Assembly: GCA_951800645.1 (NCBI GenBank)
Contig: CATOIK010000003.1
Span: 62,001 to 126,000 of the forward strand
Source of the DNA: an uncultured Eubacteriales bacterium
GTDB lineage: Bacteria; Bacillota; Clostridia; Lachnospirales; Lachnospiraceae
Direction of reading: 5' to 3'
Length of the DNA: 64,000 nt
Each line of letters opens with the position of its first letter. Positions within the stretch are counted from its first letter, which is position 1. Below, piece by piece: positions 45,487-54,071 of this stretch. The notes beneath the pieces are model-generated. The model had not been told where the DNA came from, searched no databases, and saw nothing but the letters and a program-made list of their open reading frames with translations. Both the position numbers and the translations under genes were made by a program.

Positions 45487-48400
45487 TTAGTTGTTTCCGT
45501 ACAGAGCAACCAGCTTGGACAGATACTCGTATCTCTCCTTAGCCTCAGCCTCGTTCTTAGCGAACAGGTTTGCAGCTCTCTCCGGATTCTTCATAGCCAG
45601 AGATGCGTAACGAACCTCGCCCTTTAAGAAGTCCTGATAGCCTTCCATGTTCGGAGCCTTGCTGTCCAGAGTGAACTTGTTCTCTGCAGCCGGGTTGAAG
45701 CGGAAGTTATTCCAGTAACCGGTCTCAACAGCCAGCTTCTCCTCAGTCTGAGCCTTGCTCATGCCCTTCTTGATGCCGTGGTTGATACACGGAGCGTATG
45801 CCAGGATTAAGGACGGACCCGGATATGCCTCAGCCTCAGCAATAGCCTTAACAGTCTGAGCGTAGTCAGCACCCATGGAGATCTGTGCTACATATACATA
45901 ACCGTAAGACATTGCAATGCTTGCCAGGTCTTTCTTCTTGGTATCCTTACCGCCTGCTGCGAACTGAGCAACAGCGCCGGTCTTGGTAGCCTTGGAGGAC
46001 TGACCGCCGGTGTTGGAGTAAACCTCGGTATCGAATACCATAATGTTTACATCCTTGCCGCTTGCCAGAACATGGTCAACGCCGCCAAAACCAATATCGT
46101 AGGACCAGCCGTCACCACCGAAGATCCACTGAGACTTCTTAGCCAGGTAATTCTTATTGGCAACGATATATCTGCAAGCGTCGCAGTCAACGCCGGACAG
46201 AGTCTCTACCAGCTTATCGGTAGCAGAACCGTTCAGAGCGCCAATACCAAAGGTATCCAGCCACTCTTTGCAAGCTGCCTTCACTTCCTCAGAAGCGTTC
46301 TCGTTTGCTGCAACAGCCTCTACCTTCTCCTTTAACTCATCACGGATTGCGTTCTGAGCCAACAGCATACCGTAACCGAACTCTGCTGCATCCTCGAACA
46401 GGGAGTTATCCCATGCCGGGCCCTGACCCTTAGCGTTTACCGTGTAAGGAGTGGACGGTGAGGAGTTACCCCAGATGGAAGAACATCCGGTTGCGTTTGC
46501 AATATACATTCTGTCACCGAACAACTGGGTGATCAGCTTTGCGTACGGAGTCTCGCCACAGCCTGCACATGCGCCGGAGAACTCAAGGAGCGGCTGCTTG
46601 AACTGGCTGCCCTTAACAGTATTCTCTTTGAACTTCTCAATAACATCCTGCTTAACCGGCAGCTTCACAGTGTAATCAAATACAGTCTGCTCGTCTAAGT
46701 GGTTTGCCAGCTTGTCCATGGTAAGAGCCTTCTCGCCCTTCTTGCCAGGACATACATTTGCACAGGAACCGCATCCGGTACAGTCAAGAGCAGAAATGCT
46801 CATGGTGAACTTGTACTGGGGCATACCGGTCATAGGAAGCACCTTGGTGCCCTCCGGAAGTGCAGCTGCCTCTTCCTCAGTCAGAGCAACCGGACGGATA
46901 ACTGCGTGCGGGCAGACATAGGAACAGAAGTTACACTGGATACAGTTGTCGGAATTCCAAACCGGAACATCTACAGCAATACCGCGCTTCTCGTAAGCGG
47001 AGGAACCGGACGGAGTATCGCCGTCTACATAAGCCTTAAATGCAGATACCGGCAGGTTGTTTCCTTCCTGAGCAGAAACCTTGGTCTGAATGTTATTAAC
47101 GAAATCAACAACATCCTTGCGGCCCTCAGTTACTACCTGATAGTCCAGACCTTCGTCTGCTGCGTTCTTCCAGGACTCCGGAATCTCTACTTTTACTACG
47201 CCCTGAGCGCCTGCGTCGATAGCTGCCCAGTTCTTCTTAACAACATCCTCACCCTTACGGCCGTAGGTCTTCTGAGCTGCGTCCTTCATAAGCTGGATAG
47301 CCTTCTCCTCCGGGATAATGCCGGTCAGCTTGAAGAATGCAGACTGTAAAATGGTGTTGATACGGGTCGGACCCATGCCGGTCTCGATACCGATCTTTAC
47401 ACCGTCGATGGTGTAGAAGTTGATGTTGTGGTCAGCCATGAACTTCTTCACCTGACCCGGAATGTGCTGCTCTAACTCCTCAGCGTTCCACGGGCAGTTT
47501 AACAGGAAGGTGCCGCCGTCAACCAGCTCCTGAACCATGTTGTACTTGCGGATGTATGCCGGGTTGTGGCATGCAACGAAGTTAGCCTGTTTGATCAGGT
47601 AGGTGGATTTGATCTTCTTATGGCCGAAACGCAGGTGAGACATGGTCACACCGCCGGATTTCTTGGAGTCATAATCAAAGTATGCCTGTGCATACATATC
47701 GGTGTTGTCGCCAATGATCTTGATGGAGTTCTTGTTAGCGCCTACGGTACCGTCTGCACCCAGACCCCAGAATTTACAGTTGGTGGTTCCCTCCGGAGTG
47801 GTAACCAACGGAGCGCCCAGCTTCAGGGACAGGTTGGTCACATCATCCTCGATACCGATGGTAAATTTCTTCTTCTTATCGTTGTTATAAACTGCAACGA
47901 TCTGAGCCGGAGTGGTATCTTTGGAGCCCAGACCATAGCGGCCTGCAAAGATCTCAATGCCATCGAACTTGGTGCCCTTTAATGCAGCCACAACATCTAA
48001 GTACAGCGGCTCGCCCAGAGCGCCCGGCTCTTTGGTTCTGTCAAGAACGGTAATCTTCTTTACAGAATCCGGAATTGCATTTAACAGCGCCTCTGCGCAG
48101 AACGGTCTGTACAGACGAACTTTTACTACACCAACCTTAGCGCCGGTGGTCTTTACCATGTAATCGATGGTCTCCTCAATGGTATCGTTTACGGAACCCA
48201 TAGCGATGATCACATGCTCAGCATCTGCTGCGCCGTAGTAGTTGAACAGCTTGTAGTCAGTACCAATCTTAGCGTTTACCCTGTCCATGTACTCCTGCAC
48301 GATAGCCGGCAGAGCCTCATAGTAGGTGTTGCAGGCCTCACGAGCCTGGAAGAAAATATCCGGGTTCTGAGCGGATCCCTTCTGAGACGGATTGTTGGGG

Positions 48401-49026
48401 TTCAGAGCGTTTTTACGGAACTCTGCAATAGCATCCCAGTCAGCCATTTCAGCCAGATCTGCGTAATCCCATTCTTCGATCTTCTGAATCTCGTGGGAGG
48501 TACGGAAACCATCAAAGAAGTTGATGAACGGAACTTTGCCCTTAATAGCTGCCAGATGAGCAACCGGGGTTAAGTCCATAACTTCCTGTACACTGGACTC
48601 ACACAGCATAGCGCAGCCGGTCTGACGGCATGCGTATACATCAGAGTGGTCGCCAAAAATAGAAAGTGCATGGCTTGCAATCGCACGAGCGGATACATTG
48701 AATACGCCCGGAAGCTGCTCGCCTGCAATCTTGTAAAGGTTCGGGATCATCAGTAACAGACCCTGAGAAGCGGTATAGGTGGTAGTCAGAGCACCTGCAA
48801 CCAGAGAGCCGTGAACAGCACCTGCTGCACCTGCCTCAGACTGCATCTCCGTAATCTGAACCGTGCGGCCGAAAATGTTCTTTCTGCCTTCGGTAGCCCA
48901 CTCGTCCGTATGCTCAGGCATTACGGAAGAAGGGGTGATGGGATACATAGCTGCTACTTCGGTAAACGCATAGGATGCGTGAGCGGCAGCCTGATTACCA
49001 TCCATGGTTTTCATTTTTCTTGCCAT
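45487..49026 (-). CDS. nifJ: pyruvate:ferredoxin (flavodoxin) oxidoreductase
   Basis: 1179 residues, the single-chain homodimer type. Oxidises pyruvate with CoA to acetyl-CoA, CO2 and reduced ferredoxin. Domain order: alpha domain with AMYPITPSSVMPEHTDEWA (about 26), beta/CoA domains, a 2x4Fe-4S ferredoxin insert (CIQCNFCSYVCP about 695; CTGCGSCANVCP about 750), and the C-terminal TPP domain with GACAGCGETPYAKL (about 822) and GGDGWSYDIGFGGVDHVLAS (about 970), then VFDTEVYSNTGGQSSK. Codon use looks like a highly expressed gene. AGGAGG ribosome site; a structured leader and good promoter precede it. Confidence 0.98.
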   Translation of the reverse strand: MARKMKTMDGNQAAAHASYAFTEVAAMYPITPSSVMPEHTDEWATEGRKNIFGRTVQITEMQSEAGAAGAVHGSLVAGALTTTYTASQGLLLMIPNLYKIAGEQLPGVFNVSARAIASHALSIFGDHSDVYACRQTGCAMLCESSVQEVMDLTPVAHLAAIKGKVPFINFFDGFRTSHEIQKIEEWDYADLAEMADWDAIAEFRKNALNPNNPSQKGSAQNPDIFFQAREACNTYYEALPAIVQEYMDRVNAKIGTDYKLFNYYGAADAEHVIIAMGSVNDTIEETIDYMVKTTGAKVGVVKVRLYRPFCAEALLNAIPDSVKKITVLDRTKEPGALGEPLYLDVVAALKGTKFDGIEIFAGRYGLGSKDTTPAQIVAVYNNDKKKKFTIGIEDDVTNLSLKLGAPLVTTPEGTTNCKFWGLGADGTVGANKNSIKIIGDNTDMYAQAYFDYDSKKSGGVTMSHLRFGHKKIKSTYLIKQANFVACHNPAYIRKYNMVQELVDGGTFLLNCPWNAEELEQHIPGQVKKFMADHNINFYTIDGVKIGIETGMGPTRINTILQSAFFKLTGIIPEEKAIQLMKDAAQKTYGRKGEDVVKKNWAAIDAGAQGVVKVEIPESWKNAADEGLDYQVVTEGRKDVVDFVNNIQTKVSAQEGNNLPVSAFKAYVDGDTPSGSSAYEKRGIAVDVPVWNSDNCIQCNFCSYVCPHAVIRPVALTEEEAAALPEGTKVLPMTGMPQYKFTMSISALDCTGCGSCANVCPGKKGEKALTMDKLANHLDEQTVFDYTVKLPVKQDVIEKFKENTVKGSQFKQPLLEFSGACAGCGETPYAKLITQLFGDRMYIANATGCSSIWGNSSPSTPYTVNAKGQGPAWDNSLFEDAAEFGYGMLLAQNAIRDELKEKVEAVAANENASEEVKAACKEWLDTFGIGALNGSATDKLVETLSGVDCDACRYIVANKNYLAKKSQWIFGGDGWSYDIGFGGVDHVLASGKDVNIMVFDTEVYSNTGGQSSKATKTGAVAQFAAGGKDTKKKDLASIAMSYGYVYVAQISMGADYAQTVKAIAEAEAYPGPSLILAYAPCINHGIKKGMSKAQTEEKLAVETGYWNNFRFNPAAENKFTLDSKAPNMEGYQDFLKGEVRYASLAMKNPERAANLFAKNEAEAKERYEYLSKLVALYGNN

Positions 49027-49063
49027 TTTGATTTCCTCCTACATAAAATATGTATATGCTTGT

Positions 49064-49138
49064 CCCGGACAGGCGCTCCGGGAATGGTTTTCGGCCAAAA
49101 AGGCCGAACTTTCAAGTCCCTCTTGTTAAAGAGGAACT
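49064..49138 (-). promoter_or_regulatory. three-hairpin structured 5' leader of the PFOR gene
   Basis: In the minus-strand transcript, from its 5' end: AGTTCCTCTT/AAGAGGGACT (49115-49138, one mismatch, loop TAAC), TTCGGCC/GGCCGAA (49090-49108, loop of five T) and CCCGGA/TCCGGG (49064-49082, 7-base loop). They fill most of an approximately 117-base leader. No known riboswitch consensus could be recognised. The last hairpin ends 37 bases before the ATG. Confidence 0.55.
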
Positions 49139-49149
49139 GACCTAAGCAT

Positions 49150-49177
49150 ATTATATCAACTTTTACCGGAAATGCAA
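49150..49177 (-). promoter_or_regulatory. PFOR promoter
   Basis: Minus strand: -35 TTGCAT (49172-49177), 16-base spacer, consensus -10 TATAAT (49150-49155). The gene starts 117-124 bases downstream. Confidence 0.75.
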
Positions 49178-49223
49178 ATAAGAAAACAGTAAAATCAAGT
49201 ATTATTTTGCATACAAGAACAAC

Positions 49224-49344
49224 GAGTCCGGTTTACTGGATTCTCGCGCCGGAGCGCGTCTGCGTCAGCAGACATTTCCATTAGGCGCGAAGTGCGCATC
49301 CCGCGAAGCATTTTTGTTTCATAGGGCGAACTTTCCTATGAAAT
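49224..49344 (+). repeat. 121-bp multi-hairpin repeat, copy 2
   Basis: Same length as copy 1 (31985-32105) with 9 substitutions. Four of them fall in stem 3' arms or loops in ways that keep G-U pairing if the plus strand is transcribed (CCGGACTC becomes CTGGATTC; the last C of the 10-bp stem becomes T). As in copy 1, it lies between the 5' end of a minus-strand gene and the terminator of the next minus-strand gene. No ORF. Confidence 0.8.
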
Positions 49345-49389
49345 AAAAAACAAAAGTCGGACAAACATATATTCCTGTCTGTCCGACTT
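49345..49389 (-). terminator. terminator of the VanW gene
   Basis: AAGTCGGACA (49354-49363) pairs with TGTCCGACTT (49380-49389), a perfect 10-bp stem, followed on the minus strand by TTGTTTTTT. It starts 21 bases after the stop codon and directly abuts the 121-bp repeat. Confidence 0.85.
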
Positions 49390-49409
49390 ATCTTTTTCTT
49401 AACCATATT

Positions 49410-51263
49410 TTATGCTGTAGGGCCTGGAGATACTATCTGGGCTCCGTCTCCCGGCGCCGCTGCCGGAGCAGTAGGTGCTTCCGGCTGGACAGGCGCTGCA
49501 GTAGGCGCAGTAGTGGGAGCCGGATTGGTGGGTGCAGGAACCGTAGGCTGTGTCTCCACCGGTGCGCCCGGGCCGCTTACTGCACCGGAACCGCTTCCGC
49601 TGTTATCCGCTGCGCCAGGGCCGTTTGCCACGCCGGGGCCGCCGTTTGGACCGATTGCCGGAGCGCCGGCTGTAGTCTCATCCGGAGAACCGGAAGGCAG
49701 CGTATTGGGGTCTACAATGGTCTCCGTAGACGGTATAGTTGCTGCCGGATCCATAGTTTCAGAGGTGTTTCTGAGAATTACAGGCGCATGCCCTTTATAG
49801 GTTGCATTGTGGTCAACCTCCTGGCTGATGACCTCGCCGTCCTTGGTAATAACCAGGCGGGTCTCCCAGTAGCTTCCCTTGCTTCCGGAGCTCTTTACCT
49901 TCTCAGTACCCGGCAGCAGTGTACCGTCCTCCTCATAGGTGGGAGCCGGCGGATCAATATCCTTTAATTTCGTAGATTTCAGAGAGTAGGTTACACCCTC
50001 CTCCAAAACCGGGATTCCGTAAATGGAGATCGTGCATTTCTGGTCAGCGTAGCTGGCCTGAATACCGATGGCAGTGCTGGAGTTGTTTACAAACTTATAA
50101 TCCGGGCCGCCCCAGCTTACGGTTGCGTCCGTTCCCGGCGTCACATAGGACGGCTCAAAGGTGTGGGACCGGCGCATGGTGGTTTTAAGGCCGGCCTTCA
50201 GCACAGCGTTATACAGGGTGGAGGATGTCTGGCAGACGCCGCCGCCAATTTCCTCTACTACCTCGCCGTTATTGTAAGCTGCCGCGCCCTTGTAGCCCTT
50301 GGCCTCCGTCCGCTCTCCTACCCGCTCGTTAAAAGAAAATTCCTCTCCCGGCTGCAGCACGATGCCGTTGATAGCCTCGCAGGACAGCCTCACATTGGTG
50401 TTTCTCCTGGAGTTGGAAGTGGTCTTTGTGGTAACGCTGGAAATAGTCTTGTATTTCTCCCTGGCAGTCGCCTCGGAAATCTCCGGCTCTACAACAGACA
50501 CAGCCGCCTGAATCTGAGCGTCAAAATCCTTGGCGTTTACGGCTGCCAGCATATCCTGCTTTAACAGCTCCTGATCCACGGCCTGACCGTTTTCTGCACC
50601 TGCAAATGTAAAGGTATTGTTTTCCTTGTCATAGCCGGAAATGGAACCGTTTTTCGGTTTTTTATCCAACTGCTCCGCCACCTTGGCTACCTCTGCAGTC
50701 ACTGCGTCTTCTAAACCGCTGGTATCCAACGAATAACTTTCCTTCGGCTCCCCTGCATAAATTTCTTCCAGCAGGGCGTCAATATTTCCAGCCATCAAAT
50801 CCGGAATCCGGAAGTTCTGATCCTCCCAGACCACCTGCATCTCCCAGCTAAATTTGGCTGTAAGAGCCTCTTTTGCTTCCTCTCTGGACATGCCGGTGAT
50901 GTTGATGCCTTCCACCATAACCTCCCGCTGAAGCTCTGTTTCCGGCGGAATTGTGGTTTCCGTCTCTTTTTCGCCAAATCCGGCGTTTCCCATGCCCTTC
51001 ACCAGATACACGATGCATACAATAGCTAAAATCAGCACTACGCCGCCGATAGCCAGCTTAAAATATCCGGAGTCCGAACCGTTTCTCCGGCCTCCGTTTC
51101 CCCTTCCGGCGGAAGTATTTCTGTTATAAGATGTTCTTCCTGCCCCGGATCCTGCGCTGCTCCGGCTGCCTTTCCCTGAAGCGCCCCGGCCTGCGTTCCG
51201 GGAACTTCCTTTTGCTCTGGAGCGACCTGCTCCGGAACCTCTTCCGTTTTCATATTGACCCAT
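49410..51263 (-). CDS. VanW family membrane-anchored cell-envelope protein
   Basis: 617 residues. Residues 1-70 are Gly/Ser/Arg-rich and cytoplasmic; a membrane helix follows (LAIGGVVLILAIVCIVYLV). Outside are a putative peptidoglycan-binding-4-like domain (about 110-260), the VanW domain (NTNVRLSCEAINGIVLQPGE to VCQTSSTLYNAVLKAG, about 285-365), a G5-like domain (about 410-500, ITKDGEVISQEVDHNATYKG) and a Pro/Thr/Ala/Gly-rich tail of about 110 residues. VanW-containing YoaR-like proteins are envelope proteins of unclear role; the vancomycin name is only historical. An extended -10 (TGTTATACT near 51315) lies upstream. Ribosome site AGGTGG. Confidence 0.85.
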   Translation of the reverse strand: MGQYENGRGSGAGRSRAKGSSRNAGRGASGKGSRSSAGSGAGRTSYNRNTSAGRGNGGRRNGSDSGYFKLAIGGVVLILAIVCIVYLVKGMGNAGFGEKETETTIPPETELQREVMVEGINITGMSREEAKEALTAKFSWEMQVVWEDQNFRIPDLMAGNIDALLEEIYAGEPKESYSLDTSGLEDAVTAEVAKVAEQLDKKPKNGSISGYDKENNTFTFAGAENGQAVDQELLKQDMLAAVNAKDFDAQIQAAVSVVEPEISEATAREKYKTISSVTTKTTSNSRRNTNVRLSCEAINGIVLQPGEEFSFNERVGERTEAKGYKGAAAYNNGEVVEEIGGGVCQTSSTLYNAVLKAGLKTTMRRSHTFEPSYVTPGTDATVSWGGPDYKFVNNSSTAIGIQASYADQKCTISIYGIPVLEEGVTYSLKSTKLKDIDPPAPTYEEDGTLLPGTEKVKSSGSKGSYWETRLVITKDGEVISQEVDHNATYKGHAPVILRNTSETMDPAATIPSTETIVDPNTLPSGSPDETTAGAPAIGPNGGPGVANGPGAADNSGSGSGAVSGPGAPVETQPTVPAPTNPAPTTAPTAAPVQPEAPTAPAAAPGDGAQIVSPGPTA

Positions 51264-51354
51264 ATTTCCACCTGTTATGTTTAATCTTACTGTGTTCCAA
51301 ATTTATACTAAGACAGTATAACATAAATTCCCCGAAAAGAACTAGCAAATTTCT

Positions 51355-52413
51355 TTAAATTTCTCTTGCTTTTTCTGTATATTTTGGATAGACCTGAGAA
51401 AGCCCATACCGGACGGTTCCCTGATAACCTGTTGTAGTCTCAGCAGATGCCAGAGAATTTAAAATTGCTTCCTCTGTGGCCTCTGCCGCTGCCCGAAACG
51501 CCGCTTCCAGCCGGTCCTCCCGCAGAACCTTCACAGAAAGGATTTCCCTGCCGGAATTTACCGGTATCCGGTTAGCTGTAGTAAATCCAATCGCAATATC
51601 TCCGCTGCCATGGCCCATATAGGAACCGCACCGGGAAAGGCCTACGCCGGCCCGCTTGATGATTCGCTTTAACTGCCGGTCACTGACCGGAAGATCTGTA
51701 GCGACAATCATCATAATGGAACCTGCATCCAGTTTCGCCTCCTCAATCCGGCCAGCCAGCTCCTTCCCCTCATGCTTCCCGCCTAACATAAAATCTGCAG
51801 TCTTTCCAAAATTAGACTGAACCAGCACTCCCAGGGTGTATTCCGTCCCATCATAGGTCATTATCCGGGACGCAGAACCGATACCGCCCTTTAACCCAAA
51901 GCAGACTGTACCGGTTCCGGCTCCCACACATCCTTCTTCAAAATCTTTGCAGGCCGATGCAATGGCCTTATTTACCTGGACTTTTCCCACAGCCCGCTTC
52001 TGAATCCGGCTTAAGCTGCCGTCGTTGCACTCTCCTACCACCGGATTGACGCTGGTAAGTTCTATGCCGTCCCGGCTGCATCGGTCAATCATGTAATCCA
52101 CCAGAGCGTCGTGAACCAGACCTACATTTAAGGTATTGGTAAGGGCAATAGGCGTTTCCAAAGCCCCCAGCTCTTCCACCTGCAAAAGCCCCTGCGTCTT
52201 TCCGAAGCCATTGTGGACATAGGCGGCTGCTGTCAGCTTGTTTGTGAAGGGATTATCCTCACAGGGCAGTATCACCGTTACTCCTGTTTTGTGCTCTTTC
52301 GTATCCACCGTACAGTGGCCTACCATCACCCCCGGCACATCCGTAATCTTATTCATAGGCCCGGTCTGACCGGAGCCAATCACAATACCATAATCCCGAA
52401 TCCCTTTTTTCAT
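51355..52413 (-). CDS. P1 family peptidase (DmpA/BapA-type aminopeptidase)
   Basis: 352 residues. Ntn-like self-processing aminopeptidase. Signatures: GPMNKITDVPGVMVGHCTV (about 18), VGAGTGTVCFGLKGGIGSASR (about 165) and the processing site HGSGDIAIGFTTANR (about 285), where the Ser after Gly becomes the N-terminal nucleophile in family members. Acts on N-terminal residues of small peptides or amides; physiological substrate unknown. GGAAAGGAAC ribosome site; ends 91 bases before the VanW start. Confidence 0.92.
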   Translation of the reverse strand: MKKGIRDYGIVIGSGQTGPMNKITDVPGVMVGHCTVDTKEHKTGVTVILPCEDNPFTNKLTAAAYVHNGFGKTQGLLQVEELGALETPIALTNTLNVGLVHDALVDYMIDRCSRDGIELTSVNPVVGECNDGSLSRIQKRAVGKVQVNKAIASACKDFEEGCVGAGTGTVCFGLKGGIGSASRIMTYDGTEYTLGVLVQSNFGKTADFMLGGKHEGKELAGRIEEAKLDAGSIMMIVATDLPVSDRQLKRIIKRAGVGLSRCGSYMGHGSGDIAIGFTTANRIPVNSGREILSVKVLREDRLEAAFRAAAEATEEAILNSLASAETTTGYQGTVRYGLSQVYPKYTEKAREI

Positions 52414-52457
52414 TGTTCCTTTCCTTTCTCAAAAACAGAGGGAAAGGGCGGGAGCCG

Positions 52458-53612
52458 TTACAGCTCCTGCCCTTTTTCAGCTTCCTGCGCCGCCTTCTTT
52501 CGCTCCAGCCTTGCATTTACATTCTCCCGCAAAAGAGCGTAAAATACAGAGGTCAGAGGAATAAAGATCAACATGCCTACCAGGCCCATCAGACTGCCGC
52601 CCAGGGTTACTGCCACCAGCACCCAGATAGAAGGAAGTCCCACAGAACCGCCTACTACATAAGGGTAGATCAGGTTGCCCTCCACCTGCTGCAGCACCAA
52701 AAACACGGCAATAAAAATCAATGCCTGTACCGGACTTACCAGAAGAATAAGGAATGCGCCTACCGCACATCCGATAAATGCGCCGAAAATAGGAATCAGC
52801 GCAGTAAAGGCAATCAGTACGCCGATCAACAATACATAAGGCATCCGCAGAATACTTAAGGTCACAAAGAACATGCTTCCCAGTATGACCGCTTCCAGAC
52901 ACTGGCCGGTCAGGAAATTGGAAAAAATGTGTTCAGTCAGGGCTGCCACCTTCACAACCTGGAAAGACATCTCATCCGGCAGAAAAGCATGGCACAGCTT
53001 TTTTACCTGGCGGGACAGGGATTCCTTCTGAAGCAGAATGTAAATGGCAAACACCAGGCCGATACCAAAGCTGGTAACGCCGTTTGCAATGCTGACTGCT
53101 GCAGATACAGTGTTGAAAAGCACGGTACCAGCGCCGTGGCCTAAAAAGGTCAGCAGTTCCTGCATCAGTGTTCCCCAGTCTACCTGAACACTGCTGATGT
53201 AATACTCAACTTCCGGATAATCCACAAACACCCGCTCCAGTTTCATCTGCAGTTTGGAAAAGAATAGAGGCACGCTTTTCTCCAGGCTCATAACAGTGCG
53301 GAACAGCTCCGGAACAACCAGCACCATCACAATGGCTATCAGGCCGATTACCAGAAAAATAGTCAGCACCAGACACAATGGCCTGACCGCCTTTTTATGC
53401 TTCATTTTAGGGCTGATGTGCTTCTCCAAAAACCGCATAGGCACATTCAGCACAAAGCCGATAGCTCCACCCACTAAAAATGGCGTTAAAATTTTCAGGA
53501 GATAGGTGCAGATTAACAGCACAACCTGATAATTGACTGCCGCCACCACTACGGCTACGGCAAACAGAATCAGCCCGCGGATTTTGCGGACTGTGTCTTT
53601 ACTCAGTTCCAT
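52458..53612 (-). CDS. AI-2E family transporter
   Basis: 384 residues, about eight membrane helices. Family features: LLKILTPFLVGGAIGFVLNVP (about 38-58), VLGS-FFVTLSILRMPYVLLIGVLIAF (about 245-275), and the C-terminal GSVGLPSIWVLVAVTLGGSLMGLVGMLIFIPL (about 315). The AI-2E (YtvI/PerM-like) family is named from one member thought to export autoinducer-2, but others are ion antiporters, so substrate is open. Charged C-terminal tail. Followed by the P1 peptidase gene after 44 bases. Confidence 0.9.
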   Translation of the reverse strand: MELSKDTVRKIRGLILFAVAVVVAAVNYQVVLLICTYLLKILTPFLVGGAIGFVLNVPMRFLEKHISPKMKHKKAVRPLCLVLTIFLVIGLIAIVMVLVVPELFRTVMSLEKSVPLFFSKLQMKLERVFVDYPEVEYYISSVQVDWGTLMQELLTFLGHGAGTVLFNTVSAAVSIANGVTSFGIGLVFAIYILLQKESLSRQVKKLCHAFLPDEMSFQVVKVAALTEHIFSNFLTGQCLEAVILGSMFFVTLSILRMPYVLLIGVLIAFTALIPIFGAFIGCAVGAFLILLVSPVQALIFIAVFLVLQQVEGNLIYPYVVGGSVGLPSIWVLVAVTLGGSLMGLVGMLIFIPLTSVFYALLRENVNARLERKKAAQEAEKGQEL

Positions 53613-53722
53613 AAGCGTTTCCCTCTTTCTGTATCATTTATTTCCAGTCTATTCCTAATTATACACTGCCTGTCCTTTTCTGCAACCGAAAAAAATAAAC
53701 TTTTTTTCACAAAAACATGGCA

Positions 53723-53750
53723 ACTGTGACAGGCTGCCTGACATAAGATG
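53723..53750 (+). promoter_or_regulatory. SigK-like sporulation promoter candidate for the Cys-rich gene
   Basis: AC (53723-53724), 17 bases, CATAAGATG (53742-53750) resembles the mother-cell SigK consensus AC-N16/17-CATANNNTA with one mismatch at the last base. No SigA -35/-10 pair was found in 53613-53766. Start codon 31 bases downstream. Confidence 0.4.
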
Positions 53751-53781
53751 GAGTGTAAATAAGTTTTTGGAGGAACAAATT

Positions 53782-54000
53782 ATGAGTGATTTAGCAGCTA
53801 CCAACTGCGGATGTGGATGCGAGTGTAATGCTGGAGGAAACAGCGGCAACGCAATCTGGCTGATTCTGATCCTGTGCTGCTGCTGCGGTAACGGCTTCGG
53901 AAGCAGCGGCGGATGTGGATGCGAACATAACGGCTGCGACTGGATCTGGATTATTCTGCTGCTGTGCTGCTGCGGCGGACACAACAATTTCTTCTGCTAA
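53782..54000 (+). CDS. small cysteine/glycine-rich protein with internal duplication
   Basis: 72 residues from ATG 53782-53784, with GGAGG 9 bases upstream. 15 cysteines. It contains two tandem units of the same plan: GCGCECN...AIWLILILCCCC (residues 10-35) and GCGCEHN...WIWIILLLCCC (44-64), each a CxC-rich head and a short hydrophobic stretch ending in a run of Cys. Similar small proteins occur in Lachnospiraceae and have been named after insect chorion proteins by composition only. Cys/Gly-rich and possibly made under a sporulation sigma factor, it may be a spore-coat or crust protein. This is inference. Confidence 0.75.
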   Translation: MSDLAATNCGCGCECNAGGNSGNAIWLILILCCCCGNGFGSSGGCGCEHNGCDWIWIILLLCCCGGHNNFFC

Positions 54001-54024
54001 ATTGAAAGCAGTCTAAAACGGAAC

Positions 54025-54056
54025 AAGGGCCCCCTCCAAACGAGGGGGCCCTTTCC
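54025..54056. terminator. strong hairpin terminator after the Cys-rich gene
   Basis: AAGGGCCCCCTC (54025-54036) pairs perfectly with GAGGGGGCCCTT (54042-54053), 12 bp, loop CAAAC. Only a short T-run (CTTTCC) follows on the plus strand; on the minus strand it also lies after the 52-residue gene, with CTTGTTCC. Serves both converging small genes. Confidence 0.75.
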
Positions 54057-54071
54057 CTGTTATGACAGCCG

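Noticed and set aside
46699-47349. 216-codon plus-strand open frame inside the PFOR gene
   Set aside because: Antisense shadow of a strongly biased, highly expressed gene; no start signals.
49410-51263. vancomycin-resistance gene
   Set aside because: VanW homology alone does not give resistance; no vanHAX or vanRS genes are present, and this protein has a different architecture.
51038-51271. 77-codon minus-strand frame overlapping the VanW start
   Set aside because: It is an alternative frame of the Gly/Ser/Arg-rich VanW N-terminus and has no folded-protein character.
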